From an uncultured Draconibacterium sp. (GTDB lineage Bacteria; Bacteroidota; Bacteroidia; Bacteroidales; Prolixibacteraceae): 64,000 nucleotides of DNA. This document shows, in pieces, positions 24,601 through 34,135 of the stretch. Below the pieces are notes generated by a model. That model was not told the DNA's origin and searched no databases. It worked only from the letters and a program-made list of their open reading frames with translations. The translations under genes were made by a program, and so were the position numbers. Each line of letters opens with the position of its first letter. Position 1 is the first letter of the stretch. The stretch is from the NCBI RefSeq assembly GCF_913063105.1, contig NZ_CAJXYQ010000001.1, positions 1 through 64,000 of the forward strand, read 5' to 3'.

Positions 24601-27117
24601 GACTTCATACGAAATGTGGCTGTACTCTTTGAATTTTTCGAGTTCTACCAACGAATTGGCAAATACAACAGCATCACCAGCATTAAAAAGATTTATTATC
24701 AGCTTGTCGATATATGGATGCTGGTTTATGTAGTTTTTCAGATGCCGAACAATCATTGCTTTATTGATGTCCGTATCCACATAATTTTCGCTATAAATAT
24801 TTAAAATGTTTCTTAGGTAAGTTGTTACTTGTCGGTTTATCGAAGCGAAAGTATTGTCCTCTTGAATAAATTTGGGTTTAATATAGATGCCCCAATTATG
24901 AAATAACTCTCCTGCATATTGATATGGAGTTGAATCCTTGTAACCAATGATTGCCAGAGGATTATTCTCAGGGAAGATGGTTCCACTAAAATAGTCTTCC
25001 AAGTTTTTCCATTCTTTCAAATGGCCTGAAAAATTAATTGTTTTTTGTTCCCAGTCGGTATATAAATGAAACAACTGCAAGTGCCAAGTAAGGCGAAGAG
25101 GATGAAGTGGTGTTAATAGTTGAAGCTCAATTGGTGTTTGATTGGGTAAACGCATTTTAATATGCACCGTATCAATATTTTGAAGCTCAACAAATAGATT
25201 CTGAAGCTCAATTCTTTCTTCATCTTCAATGTTCTCCAACTCGGCAAGCCTATCTTTCAATTCCGAGGTCCATTGAGTAAATAAAGTAAGGTATTCTTGT
25301 ACCAAATCAGCGTGATTGTAAAAATCAAAAGACTCAAAAATACCTTTCTCATCCTCTGCCGAATTTAAAATGGCTTTAAATAGCTCCTCTCTTTTGGTTC
25401 GTAGTACTTCTGGCAGAAAGTGATTTGCTAAAGTAGATGGCTTAAAAACACTTGATTTAAAATCTATTGCCTGTGCATCATTTCTGGTAAGTACATCTAA
25501 ACGGCCATATTCCTGAGGATTCTCTAAAATAAGCCATTCCAGAAGCCGTAACTTGTTTGGAATATTAATTTGGTAATTATGGCTGTTACTATATTTCAGG
25601 TAATAGGTTGCATCAAGTTTTGTAGGGCTATCGTTGAGCCATAAACCCGATTCCGCTTCAAGTTGTGGTATTGATAGCTCTTCTTCCTTTTTTAATTGGT
25701 CAATTCTAAATGCAAAGTAAGCTTGTAATCGGTTTCTGATTTTTTCTTTACGGATTCTTGGTTCATCTGCATCTCCTTCATCCAATTCAAAATCAAAATC
25801 TTCAGAATCGCAAGTTCGTTTAAATTGATATTCGTATTCTAAAAGTTCATTTATCTTTTCTTTTTTTTCTTCATCAGTAAGCTCCGACTTCTGAATCTCC
25901 TCAACTTCTTCTTCCCATTGCCTTTGAACTTTAGAGTCTTTAAATTTATCTCTGATGTTTAGTCTCGCACCTGTTTCGTCCTCTGCAATTACTCGAAAGA
26001 AATACGAACCTTCTTCAATTATCGTTGGGTCTAATTCAACTTGGGCCTTTCTTGTTTTCTGCTGGGTTGCTGTTTTTTTCATTTTGCGAAGCTCAGCAAC
26101 TTCAGTTCCCGAAGCCCCATCAACCTGCATTAATAAAATGCGGAAGAATCTCACATCTTCTAACTCAATTGGTTTGGGTTCTGTTCTGATTTTTACATTT
26201 ACTTTCTTAACCTTGTCGCCTTTAAATCTTAATACTTTCTGCCCATCATCAGTAACAAACTCTCGTGATATTACATCATCAACAAATAGTTCAAACTCTT
26301 CTGGATTTACCTCGGCAATAGGCCAATTCGAAAAATTAAGTTCATCTTGTTTCTGCGCAACTAACTCAACAATCTTATTACGTTCTTTTTGCTCTGGGTA
26401 TTTGTTGTAAAGTTTAATAACCGAAGACTGTATAGTATTCTTATCAACTGGCAAATCTGAAATTCGGTCGAAAACAGGTTTGCTGAAATTGCAGATGTCT
26501 TCGGTGCATTGCATATTTAGGTTTAACCTTGACCTTACTTTTGCCTTGTCGTTAAGAAGTGACGAATCTGGCAATAAGTGTAGTAGAAACAATGAATCAC
26601 CAATCTGCTGTTTTTCGTAACCATTTTCCTCAATATGTAACAAGAAATTAATGGTATCGGTAATACTAATTTCGTGCGCAAAAGGATGTTTTAATATGGT
26701 TTCAATAGATTTTTTATACTCTGCAGGTGTATTCTCTCGCAACCTTTTGAGTAGTTCTGTTTCTACAGCTTCAAGGTTTATTTCTTTAAAAGTGGCATTA
26801 CCATACGAATCTTCTGCTGCCGTTCTGCTATTGGCAGGAATCAAGATAAGCAAAGGCTGTTCTTCGCTGTTTCGTAGCTCAATTAGCTTAGTTGCACTTA
26901 TAAACTTAGTGTTGTCAACCTCGCCATTACTCGAAACAATAAAAGTATTAATATGAGGATATTTGCTTACAATATCTTCCCATAGAACTTCTAATTCAGT
27001 TTTTCTTAGCCCTGTAATTTTCATACAGTGACCTGGGGTTGTTTTTACAAATTCATCGTGGTACAACTCCGAAACCAAAGCAATAATTCGTGTATAATAT
27101 CTTTCAATGTAATTCAT
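21682..27117 (-). CDS. Giant HerA/FtsK-like ATPase protein, 1811 aa (MAD8-like)
   Basis: A very large protein whose C-terminal 400 residues form a HerA/FtsK-type P-loop ATPase: SLFGVQGGGKSYS (Walker A, about 1450-1462), an inner IIVDLRDEF strand, and KFIVFDEAHKYMD (Walker B, about 1682-1694) followed by a segment resembling a sensor (IMIASQDPPSLP). The first 1350 residues have no motif I can name. An acidic, Pro/Glu-rich linker (about 1385-1430) separates the halves. HerA-type ATPases usually assemble as hexamers and move or thread DNA. Size and position after the kinase and the 521-aa protein match what I recall as MAD8 of the methylation-associated defence system. It overlaps the phosphatase gene by one base. 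Confidence 0.75.
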   Translation of the reverse strand: MNYIERYYTRIIALVSELYHDEFVKTTPGHCMKITGLRKTELEVLWEDIVSKYPHINTFIVSSNGEVDNTKFISATKLIELRNSEEQPLLILIPANSRTAAEDSYGNATFKEINLEAVETELLKRLRENTPAEYKKSIETILKHPFAHEISITDTINFLLHIEENGYEKQQIGDSLFLLHLLPDSSLLNDKAKVRSRLNLNMQCTEDICNFSKPVFDRISDLPVDKNTIQSSVIKLYNKYPEQKERNKIVELVAQKQDELNFSNWPIAEVNPEEFELFVDDVISREFVTDDGQKVLRFKGDKVKKVNVKIRTEPKPIELEDVRFFRILLMQVDGASGTEVAELRKMKKTATQQKTRKAQVELDPTIIEEGSYFFRVIAEDETGARLNIRDKFKDSKVQRQWEEEVEEIQKSELTDEEKKEKINELLEYEYQFKRTCDSEDFDFELDEGDADEPRIRKEKIRNRLQAYFAFRIDQLKKEEELSIPQLEAESGLWLNDSPTKLDATYYLKYSNSHNYQINIPNKLRLLEWLILENPQEYGRLDVLTRNDAQAIDFKSSVFKPSTLANHFLPEVLRTKREELFKAILNSAEDEKGIFESFDFYNHADLVQEYLTLFTQWTSELKDRLAELENIEDEERIELQNLFVELQNIDTVHIKMRLPNQTPIELQLLTPLHPLRLTWHLQLFHLYTDWEQKTINFSGHLKEWKNLEDYFSGTIFPENNPLAIIGYKDSTPYQYAGELFHNWGIYIKPKFIQEDNTFASINRQVTTYLRNILNIYSENYVDTDINKAMIVRHLKNYINQHPYIDKLIINLFNAGDAVVFANSLVELEKFKEYSHISYEVRLFRGRDNIINHGEGLKELINPESNISEEAESFSQQSLNRLLPKLRFSVSPISDFLEDPIKYSSHISFLVNLFPVSTQLLRVKGEHSNFFMNGVITAPSIQVDETSAEIKWNRFIYSNRISNPINSFTNTGIELFDNIQTFTAGALSNKISDSLPSTQLQLNEKDNVHISLVHDYSDWVITFDRNLGAQAFDQPSKDGHIPFLLDYIPGEEAIGISSFLTTRPNSEILGLLAPHFEEFNISILNDDEHVATSILLEDLRAISSSLVMQINSGKNKAFEVIGSAFAKRVLEKKKLLNESFIIPIDLHQNLFNLKEFESKSRADNMLVRFDVEKRKIIISVLEIKCRSSLSEMDKSDLKIKIREQILNTIEVLQYHFSPDYNLSEDRLDRALKNKELKSFLNFYIERATRYNYLEPQVAQLYLDFINTLDEGFQIDFKQLGFIFDFGSSVKHEKELYDDELVIYSFGEKLIAEILDPDSDLNTRRLEDCELEADMQLEIGSESNISDFIKGLAKQEKKEYPTEGEDRAPILVVKEPPAKEVVPETEPVTSESGKEDDGVIISTDDNEEVSSLPDFDIFIGKDKPTDQYGILGQSLHGKKIAVDLSETNTISLFGVQGGGKSYSIGTVTEMVLKEFKNINHLPSPLAGVIFHYSESMDYEPEFTSMVHPNDAHRELKILLEDYKAEGGSIDDVVILTPKDKVEERQEEYPNLQVHPIAFNSMELNVQDWLFLLGAVGNDSTYVKQLKYIMKVNRRNLTLESISEGIEADELLSNAQKALARQKLNFASEYVDDDFSLRDILHPERLIIVDLRDEFIVKDEALGLFVIMLNIFSGVKSVKNKRFNKFIVFDEAHKYMDNKALTDNIVTAIREMRHKGVSIMIASQDPPSLPNEIIELSSIVITHKFNSPQWLKHIQKSITQLAALQPSDLSALRPGEAFVWATKATDKLITNKPQKVYTRPRVTKHGGGTIKATDN

Positions 27118-27129
27118 ACTGTGTGCTGT

Positions 27130-28695
27130 TTAAATGTCGTAACGAGGTCTAACCTTTTGTAAAATATATGCATCACTCAAATCATCGTAAAATCCTATCT
27201 GGCGAAGTTTATTTTTTAATGCATCCATATTTTCTTTAAAAGCAAGGTTTGTATTTAAGTCTGCATCTTTAAATCGTTCTTCATTAATGCCATTTATAAC
27301 TAAACCATACCTTTCACGAATTGCCTCAGTCAACCTATCTATAGAAAGTGATTTGGTCGTAAAATGACCACCTTCAACTTCCAATACAAGAATTTGAACA
27401 AGGGTTTCTAAGAGCTTGGTTCCTATTACATACTTTCTTGGATGTTTTCGGCTTCTGCCCGATGCCATAAATCCTCTTTCATTATTCTTTTGAGCAAGAT
27501 TGTCGATAAGTTGGTTGTGGTACCTATATTGGTAACCTCCTTTAAACTTAACAAGCACAGCTATATATTTGTCAAAAAAACTGTCTTCGTATTGAGTGAG
27601 TTCTTCTAATAGTTCCTTGTCTTCTTTAGCTTCTTCCGAAGTTCCCAAACTCCCAATAATATCATCGTTCCATTTCCTTCGAAAATATATTTCAAAATCA
27701 TCTGGTTTATTTTGTAATATCTTAAGACATTGATGGAGATTCGCAGAATCGGTTTTATCTAAACCTAAATAGCCAAGGCACGCATTTATTTTGAAAGTAG
27801 CTTTTAAATAATCATAAATCCGATTATTCATCAATTCGGCATCTTTAGTTGCCAAGTTTGAAATCTTATTCTCATAGCTGCCCGACATATCAACAGTAAC
27901 ATTCCAATCATCTTCAATGTCGATGGTACCTTTATCGACAATATGAGGGAGAAAAGCAATAAGCTTCTGTATATAAAGCGCTAAATGGAATGAAATGATA
28001 TTCTTTATGTAATCAATAAGAACATTCCTTGGAATGCTTTTCTTATAGGCCAGTAGTCTTCTAATATCATCACAAAACAACTCTGACTGCCCCTTAAAAA
28101 TTGGTTTGATTTTATTTATGGTATCAGCACTTTTTAATGCTGTTACTGGTACAGTTTTTATCAAATGTAAAATACCTAATGTATCTACATCCAATTTTTC
28201 GTTTTTATTAATTTCCTTTTTGGTACCATCCCAGCCTTGACCCAAGTATTTCTTAAGTTCTTCTCTAATCTTAGGTCTTTGAGAAAGCATCAGATATACT
28301 TGCTCTGCCGTAATATAGTCCCTTGTGTTTTTCGCATTTCGTAGCTTATAACTTTCCAAATGAATTGGTCGCAGCGAAGAAACTTTTTCTTTATCTGATT
28401 TGCCCCGATATACAAGGTTAACCAAATTAGCTCGTAACCATAAATTGGCAGCTTCTGGTTCATCTTTAAATCCTTCAATGGAACCATCATTTTCAAGTCC
28501 CGAAATAATTTTATGCAGCGACTCAAAATCTATTCGTTTTCTTTCAGCTCGTTTTGCTCTTGGTCTTACGCCATTGTATTGTAAAAGAATAAATAGATTT
28601 ACCAGTGTGTTATCAATGTTTACCGCTTTTGCATCAACGGTGAATATTAATTCGTTACGAAATATTGAATCGGTTTTACCTAACTTGATTGCCAT
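27130..28695 (-). CDS. Conserved defence protein of unknown function, 521 aa (MAD7-like)
   Basis: No catalytic motif is visible. The protein is mostly helical and charged, with a basic segment RPRAKRAERKRIDF near residues 44-57, a central region around GYLGLDKTDS (about 305-314), and a second basic patch MASGRSRKHPRKYVIGTKLLE at about 407-427. The C-terminal 80 residues may contain a winged-helix-like fold. No signal peptide. It sits 2 bases from the kinase gene and 12 bases from the giant ATPase gene, the place taken by the uncharacterised MAD7 protein in the methylation-associated defence system as I remember it. Function unknown; a DNA-binding adaptor is one possibility. Confidence 0.6.
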   Translation of the reverse strand: MAIKLGKTDSIFRNELIFTVDAKAVNIDNTLVNLFILLQYNGVRPRAKRAERKRIDFESLHKIISGLENDGSIEGFKDEPEAANLWLRANLVNLVYRGKSDKEKVSSLRPIHLESYKLRNAKNTRDYITAEQVYLMLSQRPKIREELKKYLGQGWDGTKKEINKNEKLDVDTLGILHLIKTVPVTALKSADTINKIKPIFKGQSELFCDDIRRLLAYKKSIPRNVLIDYIKNIISFHLALYIQKLIAFLPHIVDKGTIDIEDDWNVTVDMSGSYENKISNLATKDAELMNNRIYDYLKATFKINACLGYLGLDKTDSANLHQCLKILQNKPDDFEIYFRRKWNDDIIGSLGTSEEAKEDKELLEELTQYEDSFFDKYIAVLVKFKGGYQYRYHNQLIDNLAQKNNERGFMASGRSRKHPRKYVIGTKLLETLVQILVLEVEGGHFTTKSLSIDRLTEAIRERYGLVINGINEERFKDADLNTNLAFKENMDALKNKLRQIGFYDDLSDAYILQKVRPRYDI

Positions 28696-28697
28696 AA

Positions 28698-31600
28698 TTA
28701 GTTCAGTTTAACAGTTTCCAGTTTTAATTTACCTCCGTTTTGTTTACTAATTCGATAAAAATCAAGATTATCTTTCGTGATAATAACTTCATCGTAATCC
28801 AGATTTTCAAGCAAGTTTTTAAATATCTGTAGTTCAATGTATCTACCTCGCAAATCATTGAGCGATGGGCTAAATCCTTTTCCTATAAAATCAAGCATCT
28901 CATATAAATCCAAAGTAATAGTCAGCTTAACATGGTGGTGATTTGGGTTCGTATGCCTGAATATTAAACTATCAGGTTCATATTCTAAATACCTTGTTAA
29001 GTGTGATGGTTTCTTTACTTTCAACTCAAAGTCAGATATTGGGAAGCGTCTAAACGACTTTCCAATTGGGTCTTTTATTTGCGAAGATGAAAGCAAAATA
29101 TAACTGTTGTATGCCGAAAGATTATCGCATCCTTCGTTAAGAGCAATGGCTTTCGATATTCCGAATGTTGCTTTTTCAATCTTCTCAGGGCTATCATCAC
29201 CTATTAAGTTAAAGAAGTTGTAAACCGATTGATAAGGGAGTCTTCCTTCATACATCTTTTTACCTTCGAAATAATGGTGTCTTCGATAATTACGATGCAT
29301 TAATTTTACAAGCTCTCTGCTTTTAGCATCCTGTTCATAAACAGGAAGCACCATTTTATAGTCGTTGAATATTTCAACCATATCAATTTTGCGATGCTCA
29401 AACGAGATAAAAGCGGAAGGTTTATGTGGTGCAAAATACAAGTCCCTATCAACCGATGGAACTGCTGTTGATGCTACATCTGTCTCACGAACAAGTTTTA
29501 TTAATCGGTCATTTGATGCTGCATCTTTTTGTGGAGCCGAGATGTTGAAATAAAGTAAATCCCAGTAAGTATGCGGCTCATCCAAGCTGTTTTCATACAA
29601 AGACTCAACTTCATCGCAACGATAGTCTCTGGTAATCATCCAGGCGACAAATGAACGCAAATCACGAATTGTTATATGCAACTCTCTTTTGTAACTGATA
29701 GTTCGCAATAACCACTCTAAACGTCTTATAATCTCATTCCCTGCCGATGGGTCGTTTAACGATTGAACATTAAATTGCATAAAACATTTCCCATTCATCT
29801 GGCACGACTCACACTTTTTCCACAACGAGGGTGCTGCAATTTTTTCAATCTGTTTACGAAGAATACTGTTTTCGCCATTCGTTGCGTTAGATGCAACCAC
29901 CGACCTCAAATTCAAATTGATTATCAATAAACCTTCAGGCAACTTGGTATTACCGTCTTCGTGGAAGAAATCTTCGATGGTTTTTTCCAGTGTTTCATGC
30001 TTGCCTGATTTTGTCAGAAAATCAGCAAGACGCCCTTCGTTAATCGCAATTATCCGTCCTTCGCTGGCAGAATCAAATTCAGTGGCATTTTCAAATGGTG
30101 TGAAGAACTCTTCTAATACCTGTTCATTTGCTTTTTCATCTTCATCTTGCGAACCATCGTAATTGCTTAAATAATTAACTCCTTTAATTTTAAACGAAGC
30201 TCCATTGTTGTTTTCTAAGCGTTGTCCCGAATCTGCTTTTTCTTCAATTTTTTTAATGAATGCTGTTTTACCATCACCAGCATTACCTGTGATAATTACC
30301 AGCTTATATTCTCCATCCAAAATAGACGGCAACAGAGTAGTATCTAATTTAGTATTTACATAGGTTAACTTGTCGAAAGCTGAACTTTGTAATTTTGCTC
30401 GTGTGCCAGCATTGCCACTTTTTGACTGGCTGTATAAGGAGTTCAGGTAATCGACAAAGTTTTCTTCATTACCTTCTTTATCAACTTTTATGATTGTTCC
30501 TGTATCTTCAGGTTCATCAGATTTTAAAAGTTGGGTGGAGTCAATTTTTTCAAGTGCTTCCAGCATTTCATTTGCACTTGCAAACCGATTTTGTTTTTTA
30601 GCCTGAATGCTTTTGAATAAAAACGCAGCAAAATCATCCGATAGCTTTGAATTATGTTCTTGCGGATGAACTGGCGTTTGGCTTTGTGATGGTATCTTGT
30701 TTTTCCATGGATGAGATTTACATGCCAATTGGTACAAAGTGATACCTAAAGCAAATGGGTCAGCCGAAGTATCCCACTTCACTTTCATGCTGGTCTGTAC
30801 CAAATCGGGAGCAATGTATGGGTTGGTACCAACATAATCGTTGCTGCCTTCGAAAACTGAGGCAACATTAAAATCAATAAGAACAAATCGTTTTTTGTTA
30901 TCCCAAATAATATTCTGTGGTTTTATATCTCGGTGTATCAATGGTGGGTTTTGCTTTTGCATGGTTACCAATGCCGACAAAATTTCTGTTCCCAATTGAT
31001 ATATTTTGCTTGTGGGCAAGTTTAATTCACTACGAATGTAGCTGCTTAAATCTTCGCCATCCAAGAACTCCATTAATGTATAAAACTGCCCATTGTAACG
31101 GTCGTTCCATTCGAATTTTACAATATTCGGATGCTTTAATTCTTTTAAAGCATTGTATTCGTCAATAACCGTATTTAAACTAACACTTTCATGGAACAGT
31201 TTTAAGGCAAATACTTTCCCTTGCAAACCGTGTTGAACTTTAAACACTTTTGAATAACCACCTTTGCCCAATTCCTTTTGTATGGTGTTCACCCCAATGC
31301 TATCACCAATCTTTAATTCATAAAAATCGTCAGTAGGTTCTTCCTTTGGCTTTTCTTTTTCTACAATTATTACACTGTCTTGCTGGTTGGCTTTTTTAAT
31401 AAAATCTTCAAGCTCCTCCAGATTATCAAAACGCTTTTCGTCATCTACCAATATTGTTTTATGGCAAAGCTCATCAAGCCATTTCGGTAAATTGGAATTA
31501 ATGTGAGTTGGTAACAATTCATCGGGTAGTTTACCGCCAAGCTTATCTAATTCAATTGGGGATTTCACAGGAACTTTACCCGTGAACAACTCATAAATGA

Positions 31601-32789
31601 GTACGCCTAATGAATATATATCCGAAGCTCTTGATGCATCTTTGCTCAGTAACTCAAATGCATGATAAGGTGTTACATTAAGCTCCGAGAGCGTTGCCAT
31701 AACTGTGTAACCGTCTTCCGAATGGTCGGCAAAATAGGCTTTGCCAAAGTTACCCAGATAAGCATAACCACCGTACATAAAAATGTTGTCAGGATTAATG
31801 TCCCTGTGGAATATACTTTCTTTATGCGCTTCTTTTAAGGCAGCAATAATATTTGAAATAATATTTAAGCGTTGCTCGGTAGTAAAAGTGTTCTTTTTAA
31901 GTTCGGCTCGTAAGGTGCTTTCATCTAAAAAGTCGGTTATTTCGTAGAAATAGTGGTTTTCATCGTCAAAATCGAACTTAACCGACTGAAAGAAGTTCTT
32001 AACCTTGATTTTATTAAGTGCTTTGTACTGATTCTTAATCTGGTCTTCACGCACACGAAGCTCTTCAGGCGATAAGCCAGCAATACTCAAGGCATATTCT
32101 TTTACCCGCATCCGAATAGATGAAGTTACATCTTTCGGTTTACACAAATATTCCGTGTAGTTTTCTTCTCGGTCGAGTATTTCCAGTATTTCGTATATCA
32201 ATACTTCTTTTTTCTCACTTGGGTCTTTGTCGGACTGCGCACCTGCTAAAAATTCAGCTACTTCTTGTTGGTTAAAGTCAACACCACTTGCTCTTATACC
32301 TGATAGCTCTGGTGTTGTTAGGAATTTAATCAGGTCATCATCTAATAGGAAAGTGATATTGGCGGCATCGCCCCATAAACCCGATTTATTTTGGTAAGGG
32401 TGCGATAGCGTAACCATATTCTGCACCCAGATTTTACCCCACGGTACACGATACTCTTCCAGTTTAGAATGTAGAATATTGGTTTTTAGACGGTTTAGCT
32501 TAACGGGATTCGGACGTTGCCTGTCGTTTAAATACCAGTAATTATCATCGCCTTCCAATCGTCCACGCCAATCTTTATTTTCAATGTTATAAATGGCGTG
32601 GGGAGCCACCACCAAAATATCGTATTCCCAATATTGTGTGCGGTGGTTTCGTGGATTGGTGGAAACCATTTCCACATTGGGTATTAAAAAATAATCCTCT
32701 GGAAGTTTTATTTCTAAAAATGTAAGCAAGCGTTTTTCGCCTTCTCGCACTACATCTGTGAAAAAGGGAGGTTTAATTAGTTTTGCCAT
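28698..32789 (-). CDS. NERD - two kinase domains - P-loop ATPase protein, 1363 aa (PglW/MAD6-like)
   Basis: Four parts are visible. (1) A NERD nuclease-like domain in residues 1-130 (EYDILVV ... YNIENKDW). (2) A first kinase-like domain at about 240-470 with HRDINPDN at about 328-335, but LGNFGKAY where DFG is expected, and no clear glycine loop: probably a pseudokinase. (3) A second kinase domain at about 495-780 with the glycine loop LGKGGYSKVF (about 505), ALKLF, HRDIKPQN (about 618) and DFNVAS in place of DFG. (4) A P-loop ATPase region with TGNAGDGKT (about 833-841) and a Cys cluster CESCQMNGKC (about 985). The NERD-kinase combination is that of PglW in phage growth limitation and of the MADS kinase. 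It overlaps hsdS by 13 bases. Confidence 0.85.
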   Translation of the reverse strand: MAKLIKPPFFTDVVREGEKRLLTFLEIKLPEDYFLIPNVEMVSTNPRNHRTQYWEYDILVVAPHAIYNIENKDWRGRLEGDDNYWYLNDRQRPNPVKLNRLKTNILHSKLEEYRVPWGKIWVQNMVTLSHPYQNKSGLWGDAANITFLLDDDLIKFLTTPELSGIRASGVDFNQQEVAEFLAGAQSDKDPSEKKEVLIYEILEILDREENYTEYLCKPKDVTSSIRMRVKEYALSIAGLSPEELRVREDQIKNQYKALNKIKVKNFFQSVKFDFDDENHYFYEITDFLDESTLRAELKKNTFTTEQRLNIISNIIAALKEAHKESIFHRDINPDNIFMYGGYAYLGNFGKAYFADHSEDGYTVMATLSELNVTPYHAFELLSKDASRASDIYSLGVLIYELFTGKVPVKSPIELDKLGGKLPDELLPTHINSNLPKWLDELCHKTILVDDEKRFDNLEELEDFIKKANQQDSVIIVEKEKPKEEPTDDFYELKIGDSIGVNTIQKELGKGGYSKVFKVQHGLQGKVFALKLFHESVSLNTVIDEYNALKELKHPNIVKFEWNDRYNGQFYTLMEFLDGEDLSSYIRSELNLPTSKIYQLGTEILSALVTMQKQNPPLIHRDIKPQNIIWDNKKRFVLIDFNVASVFEGSNDYVGTNPYIAPDLVQTSMKVKWDTSADPFALGITLYQLACKSHPWKNKIPSQSQTPVHPQEHNSKLSDDFAAFLFKSIQAKKQNRFASANEMLEALEKIDSTQLLKSDEPEDTGTIIKVDKEGNEENFVDYLNSLYSQSKSGNAGTRAKLQSSAFDKLTYVNTKLDTTLLPSILDGEYKLVIITGNAGDGKTAFIKKIEEKADSGQRLENNNGASFKIKGVNYLSNYDGSQDEDEKANEQVLEEFFTPFENATEFDSASEGRIIAINEGRLADFLTKSGKHETLEKTIEDFFHEDGNTKLPEGLLIINLNLRSVVASNATNGENSILRKQIEKIAAPSLWKKCESCQMNGKCFMQFNVQSLNDPSAGNEIIRRLEWLLRTISYKRELHITIRDLRSFVAWMITRDYRCDEVESLYENSLDEPHTYWDLLYFNISAPQKDAASNDRLIKLVRETDVASTAVPSVDRDLYFAPHKPSAFISFEHRKIDMVEIFNDYKMVLPVYEQDAKSRELVKLMHRNYRRHHYFEGKKMYEGRLPYQSVYNFFNLIGDDSPEKIEKATFGISKAIALNEGCDNLSAYNSYILLSSSQIKDPIGKSFRRFPISDFELKVKKPSHLTRYLEYEPDSLIFRHTNPNHHHVKLTITLDLYEMLDFIGKGFSPSLNDLRGRYIELQIFKNLLENLDYDEVIITKDNLDFYRISKQNGGKLKLETVKLN

Positions 32790-34135
32790 GAGTCTATTTC
32801 TGTTTCAATTAGATTAATTGCTTCATTTTCTAAATTAATTGCCTTGTCCAGCAATTGAATATGAGCTTTTATGTTAGTGACAATTTTATTATAGGTCTCT
32901 GATGGTAAAATAGGCACCTTAATCTCACCAACATATTCTTCATTTATATGTTGAATCACAGAACCATATGCTCCTGATAATAACGAGTTCTTTCCTATAT
33001 CCGATTTTAGAAAAGCAAATAAATACTCTGAAGAAATTTCTGCATCTTGTTTTAAGAGAATTCTTATCGCATCCTCTGAAACAGCATAATTATCAATGGA
33101 AGGTAATGCAATTATTGTATCACCCAAGGTTCCGCTTCTTGTAGTTAGTATGTATCCTTTTTTTACTTGAAAATCCGATGCTATCTTCTTACTAATGTGC
33201 TTTTCAACATTTGTCGGGTTCGCCTTCTGCATGGCAGTGGTTGATAAGAAAGGAACACCTTTATCAAGGTAATTGCGTTTTGTCCTTGGACCTATAAATA
33301 TTTTTACACTTTGACTTTTTATGGTTTTAAATTCAGCATTTGAATTAAATATTGAATTTTCAATTTTCTCATTAACAATTCCATGCAATGCATCAAATCG
33401 GAAGTTCTTATTTTTAATATCATTTAATGATATGTTTTTAATAAGATGGTCGCCATAAGAATAATCTATATTGAATTTTTCAAAGTTAGCAACTGCTTCA
33501 CTTAATAAATTAACTGCTTTAACCCTAAGTCTGGCAACCTCTACAATTAAATGGTGAGCTTGTTCATAGATATCTTCATGAAGTAATGGAATGATTATTT
33601 TAGAAACTGTTGTTGGGTCTAAATAGGTTTGACCTGAGCCTGATACAAGCCTTCTGATAATTGAATATCCAATTTTGGATTTTAGAAATGCATATAAATA
33701 ACCACTAAGAATTTTCTTATTTGTCTTGATTCTAATGACATTTCCGATCGGAGTTAAAGAACCTTGAATTAAAGAATTAGCATAATTTACATCTCCAACA
33801 GAGGTTGAGCCTATTCCTGCCATTAATATCATTCCGTCTTCTACTAATCTTTGTGAATTCCCATGATATTTTTTGGATAAATACTTAATACTCTCAAGGG
33901 GATTAATATTTCCAATTGTAGTATTTGATATAAAAGGTATTCCAAAATCTTTTTTTAGTACAAAAATTCGCTTGTTGACTCCTATGTTAGATATAGATTC
34001 TGTCAAAAAATCTAATGTTTCATGTTGGTGAGAGGCTATCTTTCTTAAATAAACTTCTCCTTCACTTAAATGATATTTGGGAGAAAGCCTTTGGGCCTCT
34101 TGAATATGTTCTAATTTTATTATTCCTGATTTCAT
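32777..34135 (-). CDS. hsdS: Type I-like DNA specificity subunit (HsdS), 452 aa
   Basis: The target-recognition subunit that would guide the neighbouring methylase to a bipartite DNA sequence. Two tandem half-protein repeats each contain a target-recognition domain and a helical spacer. Repeat marks include FVLKKDFGIPFISN and ILMAGIGSTSVGD in the first half against RNYLDKGVPFLSTT and ILTTRSGTLGDTI in the second, with helical spacers at about 190-220 and 425-450. The length is normal for HsdS. It overlaps hsdM by 4 bases and the kinase gene by 13 bases. There is no HsdR in the operon, so this is not an ordinary type I restriction system. It corresponds to the MAD5 position in MADS by memory. 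Confidence 0.88.
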   Translation of the reverse strand: MKSGIIKLEHIQEAQRLSPKYHLSEGEVYLRKIASHQHETLDFLTESISNIGVNKRIFVLKKDFGIPFISNTTIGNINPLESIKYLSKKYHGNSQRLVEDGMILMAGIGSTSVGDVNYANSLIQGSLTPIGNVIRIKTNKKILSGYLYAFLKSKIGYSIIRRLVSGSGQTYLDPTTVSKIIIPLLHEDIYEQAHHLIVEVARLRVKAVNLLSEAVANFEKFNIDYSYGDHLIKNISLNDIKNKNFRFDALHGIVNEKIENSIFNSNAEFKTIKSQSVKIFIGPRTKRNYLDKGVPFLSTTAMQKANPTNVEKHISKKIASDFQVKKGYILTTRSGTLGDTIIALPSIDNYAVSEDAIRILLKQDAEISSEYLFAFLKSDIGKNSLLSGAYGSVIQHINEEYVGEIKVPILPSETYNKIVTNIKAHIQLLDKAINLENEAINLIETEIDSWQN

